Part shown: positions 12,171 to 28,400 of the stretch, in pieces
Numbering within the stretch: the stretch's first letter is position 1
Layout of the letters: each line of letters begins with the position of its first letter
Assembly (NCBI RefSeq): GCF_000189635.1
Contig: NW_002476261.1
Location: 367,792 to 431,791, forward strand
Reading direction: 5' to 3'
Length of the DNA: 64,000 bases
DNA from: Tetrahymena thermophila SB210
Lineage: Eukaryota > Ciliophora > Oligohymenophorea > Hymenostomatida > Tetrahymenidae
The notes under the pieces: model-generated
The model's database searches: none
What the model was told of the DNA's origin: nothing
The model's input: the letters and a program-made list of their open reading frames with translations, nothing else
Program-made: the position numbers and the translations under genes

Positions 12171-13073
12171 ATGGACGCACACTCAGATCAAAAATTAGCT
12201 TAATTCAATTAGATTTTTGACTCCTTCGAAACTTAATTCCAGGGACAAAATGCCAAGCTAAATGAATCACTTGAACTCTTGCTTAAACTCCTCAATAACA
12301 TTGGCTAGAATCCTATGGATCAGAAGTATCGTAAGATAAAATCTACAAATCCAACTATTAAAGAGAAGCTATTTAGATTGACTAAAGCAGGAGAACTCTT
12401 AAAACTCATTGGATTTGTTGTACACACTGAAAATCAAGATGAATTTTATGTACTTGAAGATTAGCATCTCATGGAATTACTTCCTTACATTCAGCATTTG
12501 CGTAATCGAATTGAACTCTTCGAAGCAAAATAAGTAAGTTAGTAGGAATACGAAAGAGTTTTGAACATCCAGAAAAACCATTAGCATTTGCTCAAAAAGC
12601 ACGAGGATGATATGAAGAAGGAAGAAGAGTTGAAGTAATAAATGCATTACGACAGATAAGAATACAAAACAGTTGAAATAAAAGACTCGGTTGCTGTGAA
12701 TATGCAATCTGTATAGTAAAAGCGTGACCAAAGTCCTATCTAGCATATTTCTGGAGATGCCGATTTTAATACAAAAGTTCTTTCAAATAACAAACCAGTT
12801 ATAGTTGATTTCTATGCAGACTGGTGTCCTCCATGCAAAAAATTAGGTGAACTTATTGAATCAGAGCTATCTAATTCAAAGACCGTTGTTGTAGCCAAGA
12901 TTAACTGCGATGATCCAAATAATGCTGGTATCAAGTAGCGTCATGGTGTATCAGGAATACCTGCTGTTTTCTTCTACCACAAGGGATAATAATTATCACA
13001 ATACAATTTTACAGGATTTAATCCAAATGCATTACAAAACGCTATTTAAAAGGCAAACTAATTATCTAAATGA
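12171..13073 (+). CDS. PUB-domain/thioredoxin fusion protein, 300 aa
   Basis: One intronless frame of 301 codons runs from ATG to TGA. Residues ~25-115 look like a PUB (PUG) domain, the p97/Cdc48 C-terminal-tail-binding fold: LNESLELLLKLLNNI, KYRKIKSTNPTIKEKLF, AGELLKLIGFVVH. Residues ~115-165 are a Glu/Lys/Gln-rich coiled coil (QQEYERVLNIQKNHQ...). Residues ~190-300 are a thioredoxin fold with PVIVDFYADWCPPCKKLGEL, whose active site is WCPPC instead of the classical WCGPC. The cis-proline loop is GVSGIPAVFFY. There is no signal peptide, so a cytosolic or nuclear place is likely. Inference: a redox enzyme recruited to p97 or the ubiquitin/ERAD machinery. PUB assignment rests on motif pattern alone; the thioredoxin part is secure. 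Confidence 0.9.
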
Positions 13074-16929
<3,856 letters not shown>

Positions 16930-19152
16930 TCTGTTTGATTCCTTACCTAATTATATTCTAACAATTAAACAAACTTTATATATATCATTAATTGCAATAC
17001 ATACATATAAATCTACATATAATGTGCCTGCGATTAAAAATTTAGATTCCTGCTAACACACAAAAAAAGCAGGTAATCAACAAAAAAAATCCTCATTCTA
17101 TTTGTTAATTTATTTAAATCTTTTTTAAAGCATTTATTTCTTTTTTTAATGCAAAAATGAATGAAAAAGAACAAAGAAATTTTAAATTCCATACAAACAA
17201 TATGAAACTAATTTTTTTAATTAAAAAAATAAGCAAAAAGCTAACAATTTAAATAAATCAATTAATTTGTTAGCTTTCTTGACAATGAAATACAAAGGAT
17301 TAAGAAAAATAAAAATTATTTAAGAAATCTAAATTATCTATTTTGAACTAAATATCTTTTGTTTTTTTTGGAACGAAAAGCTTTTTATATAGAAAAATAA
17401 GGAAAAAAAGCTAAAGAATTCATTAACTAAACCAATCAACAAGCTTTTACTAATTGATTTAAAATTTATTCAAGATAAAAAATATAAATAAATTTCTGAT
17501 AAATTATAATTAAATAAATATTTCATTTTTCTATATATTTTAATTAAATAAAATTAATATATTTTATTATCAAAAATTCCTTTTTTACTTCTATGAAATA
17601 ATATATTTATTGATTTAATAAATTCTAATGAATCTTAATTATCACATAAAATAAAAATGTTTTTTATTAATATATTCAAATAATGAAATTAAATAAAAGT
17701 TATCCAAAAAAATAAGCATAAATCATTGATAATTTTCTTATTATTTAAAATAATTACCTTCTATTCGAAAATTTCATAATTGTGATGTTAAAAAATAATT
17801 CAGTATTTTTTCTCAATATTTATGTATTTCTGATAAAATTTTATTAAAATTAAAAAAACATTTGTTTTTTTTCTATATTTTTCTAAATAGGTTAAATTAA
17901 ATTTAATATTTATTTTTGTAAACAAAATCTGATTTATCACAACTGCACAATTATTTATTTTATGATTAAAAGTTCCTATTAGAAACAAATATATTTCATA
18001 TCTATCCATCTATCTATCTATTTAGTTAAAAACTATTAATTGAATATTCTAAAAAAAAATACAACAATCTTAACTTATTATTAAATTAAGTGTTATTTAT
18101 TATAAAAAATTTTGATTTTAATAAATTTCTGATAAAATTTAATTAAAATAAAAGAAATATTTCATTTTTTTTTCTATATATTTTAAGCATTTGAAGTTTT
18201 TACCAAAATTTTAACCAATTTTAAGGTAAAAAATATTTTTATGCTATTATTGAAAAAAATAATAAATTGAATGCTTGTTCACATTATCTTGAATTTTTTC
18301 ATAATAAATTATACAATTCTTATAATAAATTTATTTTAAAATAATACATTTTTATATAAGATAAAGTTATCTACACTATTGAACTTTCTTTTATTCCTAA
18401 ATTATATATAAAATTTATTTAAAAATAAAATTTCTGATTAAATATAATAATATGAATCAAATATTTACTATCTTTTCTATATTTTTATAAATTATTAAGA
18501 TTACTATTATTTTTATATTTTTTCCTCAAAATCATGTTATTTTAAATAAATTATTTTATTTATTGTGTAAATTACATTCTATAATTTAAATTATATTTAA
18601 TTTTTTCTTCAAAAATAAAACTTAAAAAAATAAAATAATATTATACAATATACTTAATTTCTTAAAAATAACCTATATTAAACTAAAATAGAAATCCTAA
18701 TTCTTAAAATGTATTATTTCAAAGATTTAATAATAAAATTTGATATTATTTTTATAAATTTAATCTCATTTTTGATAAAGAAAATAATGAAGAATTTTGA
18801 AAATATTTATTTTTAGAACATTTTATTTTTAATAAATACTTTATTATATTTATTATGATTTTGTTTGTTTAATTTAAAATATAATTGCTTTTAAATATTT
18901 ACAATTTCAAATTTAACATATAATTTTTAGATGTATTTGTTTATAACATAATTAGGGATTATTAAATTTGTAAAATGATTTAATATTTCAAATTAATATT
19001 TGATGATAAGTATTGTTTGTTGCATTTATTCGTAATTTAATAAAAAAATATATAGAACTTATATTATTTTTAGTATATCTTTTTAAAAGTTCATAAATTT
19101 CTAAAAGTCAATACCTATAAAATAAGCAGATAAAGTTTAAGATTAAATAGTA
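16930..19152. other. AT-rich spacer downstream of ATU1
   Basis: The first ~130 bases presumably hold the ATU1 3' UTR. The rest is A/T-run DNA with loosely repeated TTTCTGATAAAATTTTATTAAAAT-like phrases (about 17495, 17830 and 18128). No gene, RNA or clear terminator could be supported. Confidence 0.5.
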
Positions 19153-21549
19153 ATGAGAAGCACAAATAGAGTAGAATTTGATGATTATTCTATCGAAACT
19201 TTAGATTATGAGTGAGAATAATTTTATAGTTTTGCGAATTTGAAAATAGTTAGCTTTATAAATATAATCTTCATATTGATTAATAAATAAATGAATATAA
19301 ATTAGTTTCACTTCTTCAGAAGGCGTATAGCAGTTTATGAGAGGTACACAGACTCCTGTAATATAGTATGAAGACGCCTCTACAACTACTAAATAAGAAG
19401 GAAGATCAGTTAAAGTATAATTCATTGCATTTATGAGTTTACTGATTATATCTAATATAAATAAATTTTAGATGCAAGTTAATGAAAAGATTATAAATGA
19501 TTCGTAGAAGGGAAAGGGAGAAGAAAGGGAAGAAAATTAAGTTGAATATAATTAAAACGATCTTTATAGATTCTTAAAAAGAGTTTACCCAATGATTAAT
19601 AATGCCTTAAATACAAATATAAAAGCATTAGAATGTAAATTAGTTTGAAAAAGTGCAGTAGATACAATAAATTATTTTATTATAAAAGATTATTAACCTA
19701 AATGGACAGATTACAGGAAAGATATTGGCTGTATTTATAACTTATCTAATGCTCTTAATAAAGTAAAAGATAAAAATTATCAAATATTTAACAAATATCA
19801 TTATTAAGACAATAGAGCAAGAGAATCAGCTTGAAATCACTGATATTAGCTGGAATTGCACTGGCCTTATTATAGCAGCAGCGTATGGAAAATTTGAACA
19901 TAAAGGTACTTCTAATGAAAGATCATTTGTTTGTGCTTGGAATCTCTCTAAAAGAAATTTTGCTGAAAATAAACCTTCTATTGTAATTGAAACTGAGGTA
20001 TTAAATTAACTAATTTATTATACAAGTTTTAAAATTAATTTATTTGTTATTATAAAAATAAAATAAAAGAGAAATATTCTGATTTATTATTCAAAATCTA
20101 TTTAATAATTGCTAAATCTATATTATATTTATAATATAGGTTAGCTTGACATGCATTTAGTTTCATCCTACAAAGCCAAATATCTTAGCAGGAGGATCTT
20201 TTAATGGTTTTGAATTTATTTGATTGTTATTTAACTTGATAAGGATTTAAAAATTATATATAGGTGAGGTTTTTGTTTGGGATTTACAAGACGAAGAAGA
20301 AAACTTAGTTTGCAAATCTAATATAGATGAGTATTTTCATAGAGAAGCAATCACGTAATTGTAATGGAATGAAACTTAAAAATAAGGATCATTGTAAGTG
20401 CAGCAGGTAAATAAAATAATTCAATAATTTCATGCAAAAACTAACCTTTATTAAAAAAAAGTAATTATTCTCTTTAAGTACTGATGGAAAAGTACTTTAA
20501 TGGACAGTAAATTTGGATAGAGTTCAAAACTAATAAGAGAATTCATTAGCTTACCCTGCCAAAGGATATTTTATGGTCCGTAAGAAAGAGGGTGAAGTAG
20601 TAAGTGTTGGAGGTTTATGCTTTGCTTAGTACTAAGAAGATAAAAATAACTTCATAGTAGGTTCTGAAGCTGGCTCAGTTGTGCGTGCTCAAATAGATTT
20701 AAGTTAGAGACCAGTCTAAGAGCAATAATCAGGTATTATTTTTATGACTTCTGTTTTGTTTTTATTTGATTCAACAGAAATATATATTTTTATTAATTTT
20801 TAAATTAAAATAAATAACCCTTCAATTTATTAACTAGTTTCTCAAAAGTTAACTTGGAAACCAAGCACTTTTCCTTTTATGATGAATATTGTAAGTAAAA
20901 ATTTAATGGAAATTAAAATGGGAGTTGAGTAATATTGTGGTGCTAAAGGAATAAGAGAAATATAGTTAGATCATATATTTAATTCAAAACCAGAAGTGTC
21001 CAAATTGTATCCTAATCCAGTTAAATCTGCATATGAACCTCATTTAGGTCCGGTTTATTCAATTAGTTTTTCTCCTTTTTATAAAAGCCTGTTCATAACA
21101 TCTTCCCTCGATGGTTCAGTTAAACTATTCGATTTCTTTGCAGTAACTATTATTTATATTTGATGTTAAATAAATAATTAAATTATTTATAAATTAATTA
21201 GTCAAAATCAATCTACAGTGTAGAAAATTTTGGAAATTATATCTTCAGATCTGAATGGTCTCCAAAACGTCCAAGTGTATTTGGTGCTTGCATGTCAAAT
21301 GGTGAAGTTATTTTTTATGATCTTATAGATAACAAAATATCACCTATAAATATAATTGAGCCTAAAGGAATGGAAATAGGTACCTAGGCTCTTTAACTTA
21401 AGTTTAATAACAAACAAACAGATTTAGTTGCTGTTACTTATTCAAAATGCCAAATAAAAATATATTAGTTATGTGATAACCTAATAACTCCTAAAAAAGA
21501 TGAGCTATCTAATTTTATAAAATTAATTGAAGAAATGAAAAAGCAATGA
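19153..21549 (+). CDS. DYNC2I2: Cytoplasmic dynein-2 intermediate chain (WDR34/DYNC2I2 type), 575 aa
   Basis: Ten exons (19153-19211, 19306-19414, 19472-19634, 19689-19762, 19809-19997, 20140-20206, 20264-20406, 20462-20732, 20838-21142, 21202-21549) sum to 1,728 nt, exactly 576 codons ending in TGA. The N-terminal ~180 residues include RGTQTPVI, a light-chain-binding-like segment. The rest is a WD40 propeller with the signature order of WDR34: ITDISWNCTGLIIAAAYGKF, RSFVCAWNLSKRNF, FHPTKPNILAGGSFNGEVFV, LFSLSTDGKVLQW, FIVGSEAGSV, GPVYSISFSPFYKSLF and SLDGSVKLFDF. WDR34 is a subunit of the retrograde IFT motor dynein-2, in the cilium and at its base. Assignment is by recalled similarity to the human protein; DYNC2I1/WDR60 is less likely because that protein is longer and ordered differently. 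Confidence 0.9.
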
Positions 21550-22487
21550 TTTACTGTTGTTATTATTTACATATAAAAAAATGATCTTTGTATGAATTAA
21601 ATTATTTTTAACGGTCTTTTTAAGATTATAAAATCTCAATTTAAAAAAAAATATCTACTTGTTTGTTTATGACAAATCATATAAATAAATGAAAAAATAT
21701 TAATTAATAAAACGATTTGGTTTAGATAAAAAACTTAAAAACATAAAATAACTTTTTTTAATCTTAAAAATTATTTTTTAAATTACATTTGATTTTTAAA
21801 TTCTAATAAAATTTACTTCTTTCGAACTTATTTATTTATAAAAAAAAATAATTTATATATCTAATTATAATATAGCTGTTCCTGCATTTGAAATATCACG
21901 GATTATGATAGCATGATTTGTGTTAATATTAAAAGCCGATTTATTTTTTTCAAAAATTAATTTGATAAATTAAGAAATTTTTATATATAATATTATAAAA
22001 CAACTACATAGAAAAATTTATAGTTCAAAAGTTTTTTAAAAAATTAGGTTGATATTTTAAGATAGATAAATTAATACATTGAAATATCAATAAAAATTTA
22101 CAATTTATAAATTAATTTATTTTATTTAATAGTAAATGAAAATTATAATTTATAAATTTATGTGTTAATTTTAATAAATAGTTTCTAAAAATAAAAATAG
22201 GTTATTTATTTATCTAAATTAATAAATGTGATTAATTTTATGAAGATCTTTTAAAATAGTACGAAGTAAATTTAACAAGTAAAGCTTACATTTATTTATT
22301 TATTTTTAAAAAATTTAATATTAGTTAATTTGTAAAATTTTAGTTTTATTTTTAATCTAAAACTTTATTTGGTTCTTTAAGATTTATTCTGTCTACTTTT
22401 TTGCTTTTATTAAAGTTCTTTTTTTTTAAACTTTTGACATTTTATATTAGTTTTATTAGATTGTATAAAAATATTATTTAATTATTT
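21550..22487. other. AT-rich convergent spacer
   Basis: This 938-bp gap lies between the converging 3' ends of the dynein-2 intermediate chain and dynein heavy chain genes. It would contain both 3' UTRs. No open frame or hairpin terminator stands out. Confidence 0.5.
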
Positions 22488-25400
22488 TCAGTATCTGAGT
22501 GCAAGGAAAGCTGCAACACCTCCTCTAACCCATATGTCTTCTGATTTATTTGAAGGAAGTTCAATAAACATAACGAAGTTAGTACTATGTCCAGTTGTAC
22601 TTAAAGTACCTCTTCTACTGACAACTTTGTATAATGGGCAATTGTAGATAACTTAAATTATTTAAATATTTAATATTTTAATATTTTTTCTAAATTATTA
22701 ATTTATTTTACTTTTATCAGATTTTTGTCTGTCAACTACTGGTAACAAATGCATTACTGGAAGATCTGAGTACAATTCTTTAGGTTTAGGTTGGTTAATT
22801 ACTTGCTTTTTGTAATCCCATCTTGCTCCTTCAAGGTAAATACCATAAACATAACAACCTTCTTCAGGTTTTTCTTTTACTTTGGAAGGATCTATATCAA
22901 GTACTTTATATTCAAATTACAATCTATCAATGGCAACAAATTTTCTTCTTGCATAATTTTATAGTGATCCAGTAATAAACGCTTGAGGGAAGAAGAAACC
23001 TATTATAAAATTAATTTATTAAATACAATTTTAATTTACTTATTTTAATAACTGTAAAATTTATTTAATTTTTTTAGTTGTTCAAAAATTTATTTTACCT
23101 GAAATCCAAAATATTTTAGGAGTACCATTTTATATCCAATCATTAAGGAAATTAACTCTTTAGTTCAGGTCTTCTATCCATGACATTAATGGCTTAAGGG
23201 AAAGATGTCCTTTTTCATTCCACATGTGAGGAACTTAGTTGTCATGCAAGTTATTAGCAAGTATTTCAAGCTCTTCACTCATAACAATTAAACCAACTAG
23301 AGCTTTTTTAACTTGCACAAGAGAAGTAGCCATAATTTCAAGCAATCTATTGTATCTAATTAATTCCTATACGAGTACTGTATTCATAGATTCATTGTAG
23401 TCTGTAGGATATTGTTTGGATATGCTTTCGATATCCCAAACTGGAGGAGTTTATTATTGGATGAAATTTGCTATTTCAGTAATTTTTTCTTCTCTGCTTT
23501 TTCCTTCACCACCTTGCTCACGAGGTTAAAGTGAAAGCAATGATTCAAGCAAATCTCTGGTTTCATTTTATGCATTTGTAATTTCTGCATTGTCATGCAA
23601 GCCGAAGGCTTCAGGAGCTGGATTCAAAGGTAAATTTTCAATATACTTAATATAATCTTCTTATGTGCTTGCAGGAATAGATAAATATAAACCACTTTCA
23701 GAGAATTTATGTCCATCACGTAAGACATCTTTACAGCAATAACTAGCTAATATACTTTTAATCAAACGAATATCTTTATCATCTGTGACTCTTCCACCAT
23801 AATTAATTTCGGCACCCAAATAATTTAAAACCTTGTAAGGAATTTCATTATATTCATCAAGCAATAATTTAAGTTGCTTTTTGCAAACACCTAAATCTTC
23901 ATTTGTAAACTCATAAGCAATATTCCAACCAATAGCACCAAATTTTCTTCTGTCTTGAATAATTGCATGGAAAAGGCAAAAGCCAAACAGTAATTTTTTA
24001 AATTCATTTGGCTTCTTACAATCACTCAGCTCTTAATCGCTGAGATTCTTATAGCTTCTTAAAAGGTTAGCTCTAAGACCTGTAGGAGGTTCAATTGTCA
24101 TTTTAACACCATTTTATAAGACGCTAGAAGGGAAAGTGCTACTTGGGGCTGAAGTCAACCTTTTTATTAAAATTAAATTTTTTTTATTTTAAGCTAAAAA
24201 AAAATCATAAATTTTTAAAATTGAAATAAAAATTTTTTTAAAATTACCAAAGTCTAAAATCTTTGTGCATAGTTTCATCGAATTCCTCACAAAGTCTTTC
24301 TAATTCAGGCATCCAACTTGTAGCTAAATGGCAATTTTATAGCAAAATCCAACCACCAGCTTATTTACCTTCTACAATTAATTTCTCTGCTTTAGGACCT
24401 TATCCTTAACCTAAAGAAATCATTTTAACCTTAATGATAAATAAAATATGTTTTTTAATATTTCCAAATTTATTTGATTAAAATATTTACTTTTCTGGTC
24501 ATGTTATTTTCTTCTGCGAATTTTTGGAAGTCAGAAACTGGATCAGAACCAGGTGATAAAACGAAGATGAGAGGAGTGAGAATTGTAGAATCCTTGAAGC
24601 ACTTTGCTAGATCAAAAGTAGGCACAATAATGAATTCTTATCCTATTTTGTTTTTAATCCAATTTTAAATTGCTGGGATACATTTATCTGATCTGATGAA
24701 CTTTAAGAAAACAATTTTTTCAAACTCATCAAGTTTTGTATTCCACTCTCCAGGTAGTTCCATCTATTTTTTATTTGTAAAAATCTTAAATTCACATATA
24801 AGTTATTGATAATTACTTCATGAGGATTTTAAGCATCATATATGTCTTTGTAGCTATCGGGGTTTTCCATGAAATGATCCTCAATACCCTAGAAATTAGG
24901 AAGCTTGTTCATGCCATAAAGTTACTTGTAAATATCTGGCCAGCTGCTGTCAGCTATCCAATTTGTGGGATTTTATTTAACATGAATAGATCCTTGTGGT
25001 CCTGATAAAAGATACTACCACTCTTCCAAATTTATTTCGTTTTTAGAAGCTAAAATTCTTTAAGTAAGCAAGAAAGAGAAAATCAACTTGTGCTTTTCGA
25101 AGAGTGATCTACAAACATTTTCATATAAAGAATAAGTGAAGTATTCATTTAAATTATGCAATCTTTATTCTAGTTCTTCACTTTACTCAGCATTTTCAAC
25201 ACCCATTTCAAACAAATTGATAAACCTTTGTAATTTAAAAAAAATAAATAGATTGATAATCAATAAAATAATTAACTAAAAAATAAAAAAATGAATATCT
25301 TACCATTACAAAGAATATTGATACATAGGATCAATAGTAGCTAGTTCTAAAATACAGAAGAATAAAATTGATGTTCTAAAAGCAACTGGACGATATCCTT

Positions 25401-28400
25401 CTCTAGCCTTATCGATTTCAATTTCAGTCTTTTTCGAATCTTTGACTCTTTAGTTTATTTCAGCTGCAAATTTCTTAGAGTTTTATAGTTGATTAATAAG
25501 TGTTTCATCTAATAAAATATCTGCAATATCTCCTTTTGTAGAAGAAAGAGAAGATAAAATCTAATCTTCAGTTGCTACTAAGTCTCTTTTATCTTATGCA
25601 TTCTTACGGACGATTTCATTTTTTCTATTTTCAAGATTTGGATTTTCTTTTTCGACTACCCTTGCAAGCATCTACTCTTCTAAGCCAAAGGGTGTAATAG
25701 CAAAGTTAATAATTGTTACTTTTACACTTGTTTCTGGAGAATAGTGAGGATTACGTAAGTTAGTTGTCATATAGAAACGGAATTCTGGGCTATAGTTCAA
25801 ACGTTTCTCACCAAATTAAATTAAATATTCATTTCCTTAACGGATCAATTATTAGTTTAATACAGGTTCAAGAGAGGGGTCTAAGTCTCTACCAACAGCT
25901 TCGACTAACACCCATTTACCAAATTGAAGAGCCTATTCAATGCTACGCATTAATGAAGGATCGCTTACTTTTTATACAATTATATCTCCCTTGACTTCTC
26001 TACCAAGATTCTTAATATATTTATTAGCTTAGTTTTGAGGATCAATCATCAAAGGACGTCTTCTACTTTTATCAATTAAAATACCATTTTCGATACTTGT
26101 TCCATCTTTAGGTAAGCCTATTAGTTTAAATTTAATAATATTAATTTGAATGATTATAATATTTCTTCTTTAAAAATAATAAATAAATAAGATAGATTTA
26201 TTCAATAGATATTTGCTTGAATCATATTTTTTTATTGATTTTGTTAGTGTTTTTTTTTTTGCTGTTTTTATAAATAAGTTTCCAAAATTTTTATAAATTC
26301 AATGTAAAGAATAATTTAAAAAAAAAATTATCCAACTTTTAAAAAATAAATGAATTATTTACCGCAAAGATTCCAAGTCTAAATTTATACTTCATCACCA
26401 AGGAATTATCTCATAGTTATGTTATCTGTATGGAGAATCGACAAATCATTCAAGTATTTAATCCATAAATGTTCTAATTCTGATCTGTAAGATGCAACAA
26501 ATGACCCACTATAAGCAAGCATAGCTGCTGCAATAGCTGCATCACCAGGGTAGAGTTTACCTATTTAAAAAATAATTAATTTAAATGATTTAATAAATTT
26601 AATTAATTCATACCTTTTTCTGACAATACTTCTATATCACTTGACCACCTTTCTTTTTCATCTTTTAAGCCATCAGTTAATTTTTGAGCTCTTTCTAATT
26701 TAATTTCACATTCTTTAATTTAGTTTGTTAAATATTCCTATTTTTTTAAAAATTAAATTTATCAAATATAAATAAATAGGATTAAATTGATCACCTTTTG
26801 TCTAATTTTTTCCTCTGACTGCTATCTTAAATTATTGATTTTTTAGTTAATCTTTTCTAAAGACTCCTTCTTTTCTTTTAATTCTTCTGTTTTTTGTTGT
26901 ACAACACGCTTTACTTCATCTAATTACTTTCTTAAAGGCTCAGTATCAGTAAATACTTTGTGGAAATCATACATTGCTTTTACCCAACCAAAGAGATAAC
27001 CAGTAGCTTTACTACCACCATAGGCATCAGCTTCGTTGAACTTAGGGTGAGGGAAGCATACTTTTTCCAATTTTTCAATATATTTAGGGTTAATATTTTC
27101 TCTATTATAATTCATCAAAATATTAAGAAGTTCTTTTGGATCTGTCAATAAATACTATTTAGCTGTTTAGAAGTAATTTTCTTCTTTTTTACCAAACTGA
27201 TCTTTAACTGCTGTGATGATGATTTCACCAATCTTCTTTACATAGTCTGTACATAGAATAACTACACCTGCCAATGTAATTTTAACTGCCTCTGGAGGAG
27301 TTTAAAGAGATTTTACTTCAACTAAATGCTCTTTTTTAAGTTCACTGACATTTTTAAGCGTTTTGGCTAAAGAGGAATTAGCTTCAGCAACAGCTGCTTC
27401 TGCTTTTTCAGCTAATTCTAGAGCTTCTCTTTCTTGCTTTTTTGCTTCTATTTCTTCTTTTGCTACAATTTTTTAGGTCTCATCTGCGTCCTTTTATTCT
27501 ACTTCTAAATATTCCATCATTTTTTATGTTTATTCTTATGCAATTTCTAGCTCAGGTCTCATCTTTGTGAGAGTTACTTTCATTTCTTCAACAGCTTTGT
27601 TTGCTCCTGCTAATTTATCAAGACCACTCTTTAATCTTGAAATCTATTCATTTAAACCCTTATTCTTTTAATCTAAGATAGACTTATACAAGTTAAGAAG
27701 CTCCAAGAAGCTTGTAGGAGTTACATAATTATATCTAATTAAATTAACAAAAGATGTTTATTATTTAACAAATAATTTCAAAAAAATTACCTTCTTAATT
27801 CCTAGAAATAACGCTAAGATATTTTTTCTACTGATTTATGACAATCTTTGAAAATAGTGACTAAATTGGTAGTGAGTCCTTGTATTTTTAGTTCTTCTTC
27901 AAAATCTACAAGTTAGCCTTTACCAACACCAAGCAAAGCTTCTTCAGGCCATTCAGTAAACCAATCTATTGTTGAACAAGAGACTAATGAAGGGAACATA
28001 CGCAATCTGGTAGCAAATGCTTCTCCAATAGGAGACATAGCAATAACAATGTGTACATTTTTTTTGACTCTAATTAAATACTAAGTAAAGATGTTCATTT
28101 TGTTTGGTTATAAGCCTTTCTTAATGCAATCCATTTTACATGCATTCTAAATGTCTTCCATATCTTTTTCCTAATAAATATTTGTGACATCTCCTGAATT
28201 GAGAATATTGTTAATATCTTCAAGCATTTGCTCATTTATAATTTATGTATCAACAAATAAGAAAGTAAGAGATTTATTTTCGACACCAGCCATCATAAGA
28301 CATTTTTTAATGTCATCACGCCATGATCTCATATTATAATTTTTAATAACTTCAATCTAAAAGAGTTTATAGTTTGATAAGAATGTTGCCATTCTTGCTA

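Noticed and set aside
19201-19425. Minus-strand 74-codon frame
   Set aside because: It is antisense to exon 2 and the first intron of the dynein-2 intermediate chain, whose ten exons sum to an exact frame.
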